A stretch of 7,469 bases of DNA from the NCBI GenBank assembly GCA_030150135.1, contig JASLGO010000051.1, positions 1 to 7,469 of the forward strand. Reading direction: 5' to 3'. A program made the translations under genes and the position numbers. Shown here piece by piece: positions 1-5,929 of this stretch (position 1 is its first letter; every line of letters starts with the position of its first letter). The stretch is from Aquirhabdus sp. Its GTDB lineage: Bacteria > Pseudomonadota > Gammaproteobacteria > Pseudomonadales > Moraxellaceae. The notes below the pieces were generated by a model that was not told the origin of the DNA, made no database searches, and saw only the letters and a program-made list of their open reading frames with translations.

Positions 1-1
1 T

Positions 2-907
2 AAACAAACGGCTTTAGCTCAGCAGATTTCTGATATGAATGACCGCATGGTGGCGTCTGCACGAGGTGAAAAAACAGCATCTCGCGATGAGACAAGTGAT
101 GTGGTGGCTGGATTAACGGTATCCATTTCACAAGTGTTTCCAAGACATTGGCTGCGGCAAACCTTACAGCTGGCGCAATCACAGCTCGAACAAGATCAAA
201 CGCAATTTACATCCCAGACCAATCCATTTCAATCAGCCAAAGACACGCTCAATCTCGTTAAGAATAATTTAAATAATTTGGTCACTAGCCAAGCCATTTC
301 AGCATTAACTGCCAGTGCGTTGACCAAGGCGATTGATACTGATTTGCAGATGATCGACCATGAGGCGCAAACACAGCGTCAAGAAGTACAATTATTAGAT
401 CGACAAATTGCCCAATCACAGCTAACTTTAGATCAAATGGCGATGCGTGGTCCGAGTATGCATGTCGCATCGAATCCGAATAACGCGACAACACCGAATC
501 AATCTCCTGTTGAACCTTCATTCATGCAACGTATTCGCCAGCTTGTGATCATTGAACGACCTGCGCAGGATGTGCGTGAAAATATGCTGCAACGTAGTCT
601 GATTTGTCGGGAGGTTGCACTGACTTTAGGTCTGGCTCGCCAAGCATTGGCGCAAGGGCAATGGGATCAGGTTGCACAATTATTGGCTGACAGCCGTGCT
701 CAAATGGCAGGTTTAGTCGATGCAGATGCAAGACAAATGCAAGCAACGCTAGCAGATCTCGCCGTGAAACCTCATGAAAAACTTCAACTGACAGCAATCA
801 AATGGCTACCATCAGATACGGTTGCGCCATTTAAGCCATCAGCAAAGACAGATGTCGCGCAGATATCACCTCCATCACCTGTTGTCTCGCGTGTGGTTGC
901 ATCATGA
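2..907 (+). CDS. hemX: HemX-like membrane-anchored protein, 3' part (5' end outside window)
   Basis: The reading frame is open from base 2, so the N-terminus lies upstream and about 301 codons are visible. HemX proteins are usually 350-450 residues, with one N-terminal membrane helix, a coiled coil and a helical periplasmic domain. The visible part fits the last two: Gln-, Leu- and Ala-rich helical stretches, then a block around RQLVIIERPAQDVRENM and an Ala/Gln-rich helical segment that resembles the HemX core. The last 35 or so residues are Pro/Ser/Ala-rich and probably disordered. HemX is often annotated as uroporphyrinogen-III C-methyltransferase, but no SAM-binding methyltransferase domain is visible here and its biochemical role is unsettled. 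The stop codon overlaps the hemY start (ATGA), which supports the assignment and implies translational coupling. An ATG at base 35 is internal. Confidence 0.72.
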   Translation, partial: KQTALAQQISDMNDRMVASARGEKTASRDETSDVVAGLTVSISQVFPRHWLRQTLQLAQSQLEQDQTQFTSQTNPFQSAKDTLNLVKNNLNNLVTSQAISALTASALTKAIDTDLQMIDHEAQTQRQEVQLLDRQIAQSQLTLDQMAMRGPSMHVASNPNNATTPNQSPVEPSFMQRIRQLVIIERPAQDVRENMLQRSLICREVALTLGLARQALAQGQWDQVAQLLADSRAQMAGLVDADARQMQATLADLAVKPHEKLQLTAIKWLPSDTVAPFKPSAKTDVAQISPPSPVVSRVVAS

Positions 908-2145
908 CAGATGGCATTATTCTGATTGTTTTTAGTGTCATCTTATTGCTGGTTTTAGCGGTATTAACCAATGCACTCTCCGATGATGCTGGTTTTGTGC
1001 TGATGGTTTGGCATCAGCAGCAAGTTATAACCACCGTTGGTTTTGGATTGTTGATGATTGCGTTGGCTACCATCATATTGATTATTCTGTTTTTTGTGGT
1101 TCGGACGATATTGTTTGGTTCAGAATATTTATATCAAAAACGTAAAGCCAAAACGCGTCGTAAAACACTGATGAGTCTTGATACAGCCATCCGTCATCGA
1201 TTGGTTGCAGACGATGCAGGTTCGTTTTTAGCCATGGAAGACTCACTGACTAACAATAGTCTCAATCTTCGACCTTTTAATAAGAAAAAGGGTTCAGCTT
1301 TGCATTTGTTGCAAGCAGATGTTGCTTGTCGTGCTGGACTTTATGATGCCGCGAATGCGCATTTGACGCATATTGATAGTGATGACCATGAACTTGCTAC
1401 GTTGTTGCGTGTCAAAATCTGTTTGGCGACAGGTGATTTTTTACAGGCAAAGAGCGCATTAGAGCTCCTATTGATCTATCCTGAACAAAGCGTGACTGAG
1501 CCAATTCGCGAAAGTTTACAACCTCATTTTGATCGTCAAGTCGGTGCGTTGTGGTCTCAGCTTGCTGCCCAGATTCCTTGGCAGATGCTCTCGCAATCCA
1601 TCCTACCTGCACAGCAGTATATTGACTGGAATCTCTGGTTACAGGCGTTGCTGACACATGAGATGCCTGAGCAGGCAACGGATGAGGTCACACGATTATT
1701 ATTACTGATGACTCCTGAGATACAGGATCAGCATGCAGATGCGTTGTTTACAGTATTGATTCGGGCTCATGCTGATCAACGTGCTTTTGCATTGGCGGAG
1801 CATATTTTGTCGCAAAGATTGGATGTCGCGTTATTATCTCATTGGATGAGTGCTTGTCTTCGTCATATCACAGAAGGTCAGGCTCAATGTGTTGATCGCG
1901 TGCTTGTGCAACTTGAGCAACGTTATCCTGCACAACCTGATGTGGTTTTGGCGCGTGTGCGTTGGATGCGCGCACAGCTACAATTACCTGTTCAATCTGA
2001 ACAAATGCATGCGGCACTGGATCTGTTAAGCCCATTCCAGAATCACAGACTGATTCAGCATTATCAACTGATCTGGCAATTGGAAGATTATCAGGAGATG
2101 GATGATCATTTACGTACTGCTTTGTTGGACAATCTGAACCAATAA
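904..2145 (+). CDS. hemY: HemY, inner-membrane TPR-type protein of the hem cluster
   Basis: 413 residues, close to the roughly 400 usual for proteobacterial HemY. Two hydrophobic segments lie at about residues 4-24 and 40-68, separated by the short motif SDDAGFVLMVW, which matches the HemY N-terminal family signature (Asp-x-Gly-Tyr/Phe-Val-Leu). A basic stretch with many Lys and Arg follows the second helix, then about 330 mostly helical residues with Ala/Leu spacing typical of degenerate TPR repeats. Members are inner-membrane proteins encoded beside late tetrapyrrole genes. This protein is unrelated to the protoporphyrinogen oxidase that is called HemY in Bacillus. The ATG overlaps the hemX stop by 4 bp, so the two are probably one transcript. 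No enzymatic motif is visible; a scaffold role is inference. Confidence 0.85.
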   Translation: MTDGIILIVFSVILLLVLAVLTNALSDDAGFVLMVWHQQQVITTVGFGLLMIALATIILIILFFVVRTILFGSEYLYQKRKAKTRRKTLMSLDTAIRHRLVADDAGSFLAMEDSLTNNSLNLRPFNKKKGSALHLLQADVACRAGLYDAANAHLTHIDSDDHELATLLRVKICLATGDFLQAKSALELLLIYPEQSVTEPIRESLQPHFDRQVGALWSQLAAQIPWQMLSQSILPAQQYIDWNLWLQALLTHEMPEQATDEVTRLLLLMTPEIQDQHADALFTVLIRAHADQRAFALAEHILSQRLDVALLSHWMSACLRHITEGQAQCVDRVLVQLEQRYPAQPDVVLARVRWMRAQLQLPVQSEQMHAALDLLSPFQNHRLIQHYQLIWQLEDYQEMDDHLRTALLDNLNQ

Positions 2146-2187
2146 ATACGGTCGAGTTGCGCATTGCAATGTACAATAGCATTTTTA

Positions 2188-2206
2188 GCTCGTAGAGCAT
2201 TTTTTC
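2188..2206 (+). terminator. Weak candidate terminator after hemY
   Basis: A 4-bp inverted repeat GCTC/GAGC (2188-2191 and 2195-2198) with a 3-base loop is followed by ATTTTTTCATTTTT. The T-rich tail is good but the stem is very short, so termination would be inefficient. It lies between hemY and the thioesterase and could also simply be part of the thioesterase 5' untranslated region. Confidence 0.28.
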
Positions 2207-2241
2207 ATTTTTCTAATTCATATTTTCTTCGGAAAAATATC

Positions 2242-2829
2242 ATGAGTTCACTCAAAGAATTTGCAGTCGTCTATCGTCAAACCGTTGCATGGGGTGATAT
2301 GGATGCTGTTGGGCATGTGAATAATGTTCTTTATTACCGATATATTGAGAGTGCCCGCGTTCATTATTTAACGCGTATTGATGCGATTGGTCAGGGGTTG
2401 TCTGCGGTGATTGCATCAAATAGCTGTCGTTATCTGCGTCCAGTTTATTTCCCAGATGTGCTTGAAATTGGCGTACAGATTGTTGAAGTCCGTAATTCAG
2501 GTTTTCGCATGAATTATGTGTTGTTTAGTACCGGGCAACAGCAGATTGTTGCGACAGGCGATGCGATTGCGGTCATGGTCGATGCCAAGACGATGGGCAA
2601 AGCTGCATTATCTCCAGAATTGCGTCAACGTATTTACGCATTAGAACGTACCGTCGGAAATGATTTGTTGAATGCAGAAAGCGAGGAGCGTTTGGGAATC
2701 GCCAGTGGTTTGACTCATGCTGCACGATCACTACGTGATAATTTGCGAGAAAACATCAAAGAAGGTCGCGAGACATTAAAAGAAAATATTGAAAGTATTG
2801 TGCCGAGATTGGGTGGAAAGCGAGATTAA
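2242..2829 (+). CDS. Hotdog-fold acyl-CoA thioesterase (4HBT/YbgC-like) with helical C-terminal tail
   Basis: 195 residues. Residues 1 to about 138 form a 4-hydroxybenzoyl-CoA thioesterase domain. The signature WGDMDAVGHVNNVLYYRY (residues 17-34) carries the Asp (D21) that aligns with the catalytic Asp of the Pseudomonas 4HBT enzyme, then the helix typical of the family. The expected reaction is hydrolysis of an acyl-CoA thioester in the cytoplasm; the sequence does not reveal the substrate. Residues 139-195 are an extra charged, amphipathic helical region, making the protein about 50 residues longer than a usual YbgC. I chose the ATG at 2242 because GGAAAA lies just upstream and the fold begins a few residues later. 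An in-frame ATG at 2164 would add 26 residues not expected in the family. It is convergent with hisF. Confidence 0.85.
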   Translation: MSSLKEFAVVYRQTVAWGDMDAVGHVNNVLYYRYIESARVHYLTRIDAIGQGLSAVIASNSCRYLRPVYFPDVLEIGVQIVEVRNSGFRMNYVLFSTGQQQIVATGDAIAVMVDAKTMGKAALSPELRQRIYALERTVGNDLLNAESEERLGIASGLTHAARSLRDNLRENIKEGRETLKENIESIVPRLGGKRD

Positions 2830-2897
2830 TTAGGTTTTGCTCTAGTAAGTTGGTGAGTGAGTTTTTGATTTTTGTCGATATACCATCCCCATACTAG

Positions 2898-2918
2898 CCT
2901 TCCCCTTGAAGGGGAAGG
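2898..2918. repeat. 10-bp perfect palindrome between convergent genes (possible REP-type element)
   Basis: CCTTCCCCTT (2898-2907) and AAGGGGAAGG (2909-2918) are perfect inverted repeats around one base. In RNA this would give an 8-bp GC-rich stem with a TTGAA loop. CTAG tetramers flank it at 2894-2897 and 2924-2927. It lies 11 bp from the hisF stop and 69 bp after the thioesterase stop, the place for a bidirectional terminator. However, neither strand has a T-tract after the stem, so a dispersed extragenic palindrome is as likely. Confidence 0.6.
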
Positions 2919-2929
2919 AACGCCTAGCA

Positions 2930-3688
2930 TTACAACCGCATTTCAATGCCTAAATCTGCCATATATTTCTTAGCTTCTGGAATCGTGTACTGTCCGAAGT
3001 GAAAAATACTGGCTGCGAGAACCGCATCGACGCCACCTTGTAATACGCCATCAGCAAGATGTTGTAAATTCCCCACGCCGCCTGATGCGATGACAGGAAT
3101 ATTGACGCGCGATGTAATGTTTTTCATTAATCCAAGATCATAGCCAGCTTTTGTGCCATCGGCATCCATACTGGTCACAAGCAATTCCCCAGCACCCAAT
3201 CCAGCCATTTTGACTGCCCATTCCACTGCATCAATGCCAGTCGGTTTACGTCCGCCGTGAGTGAAAATTTCCCATTTGCCTTCAGCGACTTTTTTTGCAT
3301 CAATCGCGACGACAATACATTGCGCGCCAAAGCGAGATGAGGCTTCGCCGACAAACTCTGGTGTAAATACAGCGGCTGAGTTGATGGATACCTTATCTGC
3401 ACCGGCATTGAGCAGTTGACGAATGTCATCGACCTTGCGTACGCCACCACCGACAGTTAGTGGTACAAATACCGTTTCTGCCATGCGTTCAACCGTACGA
3501 TAGGTCGTGTCACGACCATGCGCGGTTGCTGTAATGTCGAGAAAGGTAATTTCATCTGCGCCTTGATCGTTATAGCGACGAGCGACTTCGACTGGATCAC
3601 CAGCATCGCGAATATCCAGAAATTGCACACCTTTCACTACGCGACCATTGTCGACATCAAGGCAGGGGATAATACGTTTAGCCAGCAT
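2930..3688 (-). CDS. hisF: Imidazole glycerol phosphate synthase, cyclase subunit HisF
   Basis: 252 residues in the (beta/alpha)8 barrel family. HisF uses ammonia made by the glutaminase HisH to convert PRFAR into imidazole glycerol phosphate and AICAR, the fifth step of histidine synthesis, in the cytoplasm. The N-terminus MLAKRIIPCLDV is the classic family start. The catalytic pair is present at D11 (PCLDVDNG) and D130 (VVAIDAKK). Phosphate-binding loops are recognisable at about residues 80-84 (GGGVR) and 203-205 (SGGVG region), and the C-terminus ends GIEMRL. I chose the ATG at 3688. An upstream in-frame GTG at 3706 would add six residues absent from the family and has no visible ribosome-binding site. 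HisH is not adjacent here. Transcription diverges from thrB. Confidence 0.97.
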   Translation of the reverse strand: MLAKRIIPCLDVDNGRVVKGVQFLDIRDAGDPVEVARRYNDQGADEITFLDITATAHGRDTTYRTVERMAETVFVPLTVGGGVRKVDDIRQLLNAGADKVSINSAAVFTPEFVGEASSRFGAQCIVVAIDAKKVAEGKWEIFTHGGRKPTGIDAVEWAVKMAGLGAGELLVTSMDADGTKAGYDLGLMKNITSRVNIPVIASGGVGNLQHLADGVLQGGVDAVLAASIFHFGQYTIPEAKKYMADLGIEMRL

Positions 3689-3727
3689 ATTTAGAGGTCC
3701 AGTCACACGAATTTAGAAAATCACGCT

Positions 3728-3736
3728 ATATTACCA
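3728..3736 (-). promoter_or_regulatory. Candidate extended -10 promoter of hisF
   Basis: On the minus strand, TGG directly precedes TAATAT (ATATTA at 3728-3733 on the plus strand), the extended -10 pattern TGN plus a good -10 hexamer. No convincing -35 box lies 16-18 bp further upstream, which is tolerated by extended -10 promoters. The 5' untranslated region would be about 30 bases. Confidence 0.4.
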
Positions 3737-3740
3737 AAAC

Positions 3741-3768
3741 TTGATCGGTGACATTGATTTTTTATTTT
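3741..3768 (+). promoter_or_regulatory. Candidate thrB promoter
   Basis: TTGATC (3741-3746) and TATTTT (3763-3768) are separated by 16 bp, a plausible but imperfect sigma70-type pair placed 28 bp before the thrB ATG. The surrounding AT-richness means chance matches are likely. It overlaps the upstream part of the hisF promoter region, so the two divergent genes may compete for polymerase. Confidence 0.32.
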
Positions 3769-3796
3769 CTGGTTTTTTATTTCTAGGTCTGGGTTT

Positions 3797-4756
3797 ATGT
3801 CGGTCTATACAGTTTTGACGTTGGAAGAAGTACAAGCATTTGCACAGCGGTTTAATTTCACCGTTTCTCGTATTACGCCGATTCAAAACGGAATTGAAAA
3901 TAGCAATTATTTCGTGGCATTAGATGATGGACGAGAGCTGGTATTGACGTTGTTTGAGGAGTTGTCCAAGAACGAAGCAGAGGTTTTATCGCGGTTGATG
4001 CTGCGTTTATTTGCGCAAGGTTTACCTGTCGCGGTGCCATTGGCTGATGCGTCAGATGTTTATATTCATACTCAAGTGGGTAAACCTGCCCAGTTTGCTT
4101 CGCGTCTTGCAGGAAGCTCTCCAATCCATCCAAACCTTACTCAAGTGACACAAATGGGAGCGGCTTTGGCACAACTGCATCTTGCGTTAGAAAATGACTC
4201 TCTGCCTCAAGAACAAATTCAAAAAAGTGCATATAGTCCCGCATGGTGGGAAGTCAGTAAAAATGAGTTAAGACCTTCATTGAGCGAGGTTGATCAGCAA
4301 TTGCTAGATCAGGTCTTTGATCAGTTTTTTGCAGTGAAGCAGCGTTATCCAGATTTGCCAAAAGGATTGATTCATGGGGACTTGTTTCGGGATAACACGT
4401 TATTTGTAGGTGATGAGCTGAGTGCGATTCTGGATTTCACTACGGTGACGCATGATGATTGGCTGATGGATATTGCGATCACGGTTAATGACTTTTGTAC
4501 TCATTATCCTGATGTGGATTTGGATGTAGAACGTTCAGATGCTTTTATGACTGCGTATGAGCGTGTGCGGAAATTAACTGAGCATGAGCGGTTGGCGCTG
4601 CCTGTGTTTTTGGCGATGGCGGCATGTCGGTTCTGGATGTCGCGCTTGCAGACGGCGATACGTAATCATGCTGAAAATCGTGTGAATGATGATGTGTTAG
4701 AAAAAGATCCGAATGAAATGAAGCAGATGGTGGTGGAGAGGTTGAATAGATTTTGA
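3797..4756 (+). CDS. thrB: Homoserine kinase, APH-fold (type II ThrB)
   Basis: 319 residues, matching the roughly 315-320 of the homoserine kinase family that has the aminoglycoside-phosphotransferase fold instead of the GHMP-kinase fold of the E. coli enzyme. It would transfer phosphate from ATP to L-homoserine, the penultimate step of threonine synthesis. The N-terminus shows the family pattern IQNGIENSNYFV (residues 29-40), a nucleotide-binding loop, and VLTLFEEL. The catalytic loop is IHGDLFRDN (192-200), with D195 as the likely base and N200 as a metal ligand. The metal-binding Asp is D213 in ILDFTTVTHDDWLMDIA. The ATG is preceded by GGTCTGGG. It stands alone, divergent from hisF. A general APH-type small-molecule kinase is possible but less likely given the length and the N-terminal motif. 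Confidence 0.92.
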   Translation: MSVYTVLTLEEVQAFAQRFNFTVSRITPIQNGIENSNYFVALDDGRELVLTLFEELSKNEAEVLSRLMLRLFAQGLPVAVPLADASDVYIHTQVGKPAQFASRLAGSSPIHPNLTQVTQMGAALAQLHLALENDSLPQEQIQKSAYSPAWWEVSKNELRPSLSEVDQQLLDQVFDQFFAVKQRYPDLPKGLIHGDLFRDNTLFVGDELSAILDFTTVTHDDWLMDIAITVNDFCTHYPDVDLDVERSDAFMTAYERVRKLTEHERLALPVFLAMAACRFWMSRLQTAIRNHAENRVNDDVLEKDPNEMKQMVVERLNRF

Positions 4757-4823
4757 TAAATTTCCGCGCTTAAAATAGTTTTGATTTCTAATATGTTGAT
4801 TTTTGATTCATGGTCTATGTCTG

Positions 4824-4847
4824 TGTAGTGATTTGTAATACACTGTA
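4824..4847. promoter_or_regulatory. Probable operator of the toxin-antitoxin pair: TGTA half-sites every 10 bp
   Basis: TGTA occurs at 4824, 4834 and 4844, exactly 10 bp apart. An inverted copy TACA at 4839 makes two overlapping palindromes, TGTA-A-TACA and TACA-C-TGTA. Ribbon-helix-helix antitoxins bind short repeated half-sites spaced about one helical turn apart, usually overlapping their own promoter. The candidate -35 TTGATT (4803-4808) and a weak -10 near 4826 would put these sites over the transcription start. The exact promoter is unclear; TACACT at 4839-4844 is another -10 candidate. Confidence 0.6.
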
Positions 4848-4872
4848 GTCTGATTCTATCGAGGAATACATC

Positions 4873-5145
4873 ATGAGCGTTACGAGTGTCCGATTACAGC
4901 CTCAAATCGAACAAAATTTAGAAGCGATAGCAGCTAAATTGCAACGTAGTAAAAACTGGGTGATTAATCAAGCCATCGAAGAGTTTGTTCAAAAACAGGA
5001 AGCAGAGCAACAGCGTTGGCAAGAAACTTTGCAAGCACTTGATGCAGTGAGTCAGGGACGTGTTGTCGCGGGTGAGGATGTGCATTCGTGGTTGAAAAGC
5101 TGGGGGAGTGATCATGAGTTGTCTGCTCCTAAGATCAATTCATGA
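4873..5145 (+). CDS. Ribbon-helix-helix (CopG/ParD-like) antitoxin
   Basis: 90 residues. Residues 2-43 form a ribbon-helix-helix DNA-binding domain: the beta-strand SVTSVRLQPQ, helix A (about 11-23) and helix B after RSKNWVINQAIEEFV, with the typical Arg-Ser-Lys/Arg-x-Trp turn. The C-terminal half (about 44-90) is helical and ends near VHSWLKSWG, a pattern common in antitoxins of this group, and would wrap the toxin. The protein should dimerise, bind its own operator and neutralise the downstream toxin. A clear ribosome-binding site GAGGA (4861-4865) sits 7 bases before the ATG, much better than that of the toxin, as expected when antitoxin must be in excess. Its stop overlaps the toxin start by 4 bp. 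Confidence 0.88.
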   Translation: MSVTSVRLQPQIEQNLEAIAAKLQRSKNWVINQAIEEFVQKQEAEQQRWQETLQALDAVSQGRVVAGEDVHSWLKSWGSDHELSAPKINS

Positions 5146-5423
5146 AGCTCATTTATTCTGAACCTGCGATTGGCGATTTGTTGCGACTAAAGGCGTTTAT
5201 TGCGGAAAATAATATTGATGCGGCGAGTCGAATCGCTCAAGAATTGGTTGAGCGGATTGAAAATTTACTGATGTTTCCATATATGGGGAAACCAGTTGCT
5301 TTAGCCCCTGATCCTCATTCTATTCGTGATATGGTCTTTGGTCGGTACGTTGTGCGCTATGCTGTTCGTCAAGATGTGATCGCGATTTTACGAATATGGC
5401 ATCACGCGGAACAGCGAGGATAA
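5142..5423 (+). CDS. ParE/RelE-family toxin
   Basis: 93 residues, the usual size of the ParE/RelE superfamily. The fold is recognisable: N-terminal strand KLIYSEPAIGDL, two helices around residues 13-43 with RIAQELVERIENLL, the loop FPYMGKP, and the C-terminal sheet RDMVFGRYVVRYAV followed by VIAILRIWHHAEQR. The Arg and the IWHH..QR ending are hallmarks of the family. ParE members poison DNA gyrase whereas RelE members cut ribosome-bound mRNA; sequence alone does not settle which applies, though the overall pattern looks ParE-like. No good ribosome-binding site precedes its ATG, and the 4-bp ATGA overlap with the antitoxin indicates translational coupling. The gene appears intact. Confidence 0.88.
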   Translation: MKLIYSEPAIGDLLRLKAFIAENNIDAASRIAQELVERIENLLMFPYMGKPVALAPDPHSIRDMVFGRYVVRYAVRQDVIAILRIWHHAEQRG

Positions 5424-5458
5424 TTACATCTTTTTATTTATCAAGGAAATTTTCAAGA

Positions 5459-5721
5459 ATGGATACACGTTTAAAAGGGCTGCTTAAGTTAATTGGCGGC
5501 GGACTGCTATAACATGGCGGTGGTTTATTCAAGGTGATAGCGATGGCTACCCCAGTGCTTTTGCAATTGTTGGCTTTTTTGAACTTCTCACAGGGATTGA
5601 GTTCCTACATATTGCAAAGAAATGGGATGACTTACGAGGTTGGCAGCGAGGGATTTTAGGTCTTTTAGTCGTAGCCATATCTATTGTGCTTTTATTTGGT
5701 GGCATGGTTTTATTTGCGTAA
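5459..5721 (+). pseudogene. Small membrane protein gene interrupted by a 1-base frameshift
   Basis: An ATG at 5459 with AAGGAA 10 bases upstream opens a frame beginning MDTRLKGLLKLIGGGLL that stops at TAA 5510-5512. The -1 frame is open from 5488 and continues from TWRWFIQGDSDGYPSAFAIV to a TAA at 5719-5721, ending in a strongly hydrophobic helix (GILGLLVVAISIVLLFGGMV). The two pieces join into a protein of about 87 residues if one base is restored between about 5488 and 5509. The joined product would have a hydrophobic N-terminal segment, a loop with GDSDGYPSAFA, a second nonpolar stretch, KKWDDLRGWQRG and a final membrane helix. The downstream piece has no usable start of its own. I recall similar small hypothetical proteins in Acinetobacter, but the function is unknown. 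A sequencing error would give the same picture. Confidence 0.7.
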
Positions 5722-5738
5722 GCAAATGGAATGGTGCT

Positions 5739-5779
5739 AATAACTTAATGCCGAGATCAAATCTTGGCATTAAGTTATT
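5739..5779 (+). terminator. Long hairpin, probable terminator upstream of the leu promoter
   Basis: AATAACTTAATGCC (5739-5752) pairs perfectly with GGCATTAAGTTATT (5766-5779). A G-U pair (5753/5765) and four more pairs AGAT/ATCT close on a CAA loop, giving 19 pairs in all. It lies 17 bp after the small membrane gene and before the leu promoter, where a terminator is expected. The run of U after the stem is poor: the core stem is followed by TAAGTTATTGATT and then A-rich sequence. Confidence 0.5.
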
Positions 5780-5806
5780 GATTCAAAAAAATCCATTAGA
5801 AACCCC

Positions 5807-5835
5807 TTGACCCATCCAAAAAAATCCCTTATTTT
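5807..5835 (+). promoter_or_regulatory. Sigma70-type promoter of the leu leader and leuA
   Basis: TTGACC (5807-5812) and TATTTT (5830-5835) are exactly 17 bp apart, the best promoter match in the window. The start of transcription would fall at about 5842-5846, which is at or only a few bases before the ATG of the leader peptide. The leuA mRNA would therefore have a 5' region of about 300 bases. Confidence 0.6.
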
Positions 5836-5845
5836 CTTAACCACT

Positions 5846-5929
5846 ATGACATCCAATAAAGCTGTTTTCGCCCTTCTTTTAACAGGCTCTTTTAGCCTGA
5901 ATCTCCTGCTGCGCGTAGCGCGCATATAA
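5846..5929 (+). CDS. Leucine-rich leader peptide of leuA (LeuL-like)
   Basis: A 27-codon frame starts at the ATG at 5846 and ends at TAA 5927-5929. Seven codons are Leu (positions 10-12, 18 and 20-22), and Val 7, Val 24 and Ile 27 bring branched-chain residues to ten of 27. The key stretch is SLNLLLRVARI, in which three Leu codons CTC CTG CTG (5903-5911) lie close to the stop. This matches the logic of the enterobacterial leu leader, where a ribosome waiting for charged leucine tRNA decides whether transcription continues into leuA. There is no Shine-Dalgarno sequence, but the promoter lies so close that translation may start at or near the 5' end of the RNA. The peptide itself probably has no function after synthesis. 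Confidence 0.75.
   Translation: MTSNKAVFALLLTGSFSLNLLLRVARI

Noticed and set aside
2149..2177. TACAAT at 2172-2177 as a -10 box for a thioesterase promoter
   Set aside because: No acceptable -35 hexamer lies 16-18 bp upstream and there is no TGN extension, so it is not distinguishable from chance.
2164..2241. Upstream ATG that would extend the thioesterase by 26 residues
   Set aside because: The extension is not part of the hotdog family, has no good ribosome-binding site, and overlaps the possible hemY terminator. The ATG at 2242 has GGAAAA upstream and fits the fold.
3689..3706. Upstream GTG start for hisF on the minus strand
   Set aside because: It adds six residues before the very conserved MLAKRIIPCLD start and has no Shine-Dalgarno sequence.
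5470..5476. TTTAAAA in the zero frame, a canonical -1 slippery heptamer, inside the broken small membrane gene
   Set aside because: A -1 shift here enters the right frame, but that frame meets a TAA at 5485-5487 within three codons, so it cannot produce the joined protein. A mutation or sequencing error is the simpler explanation.
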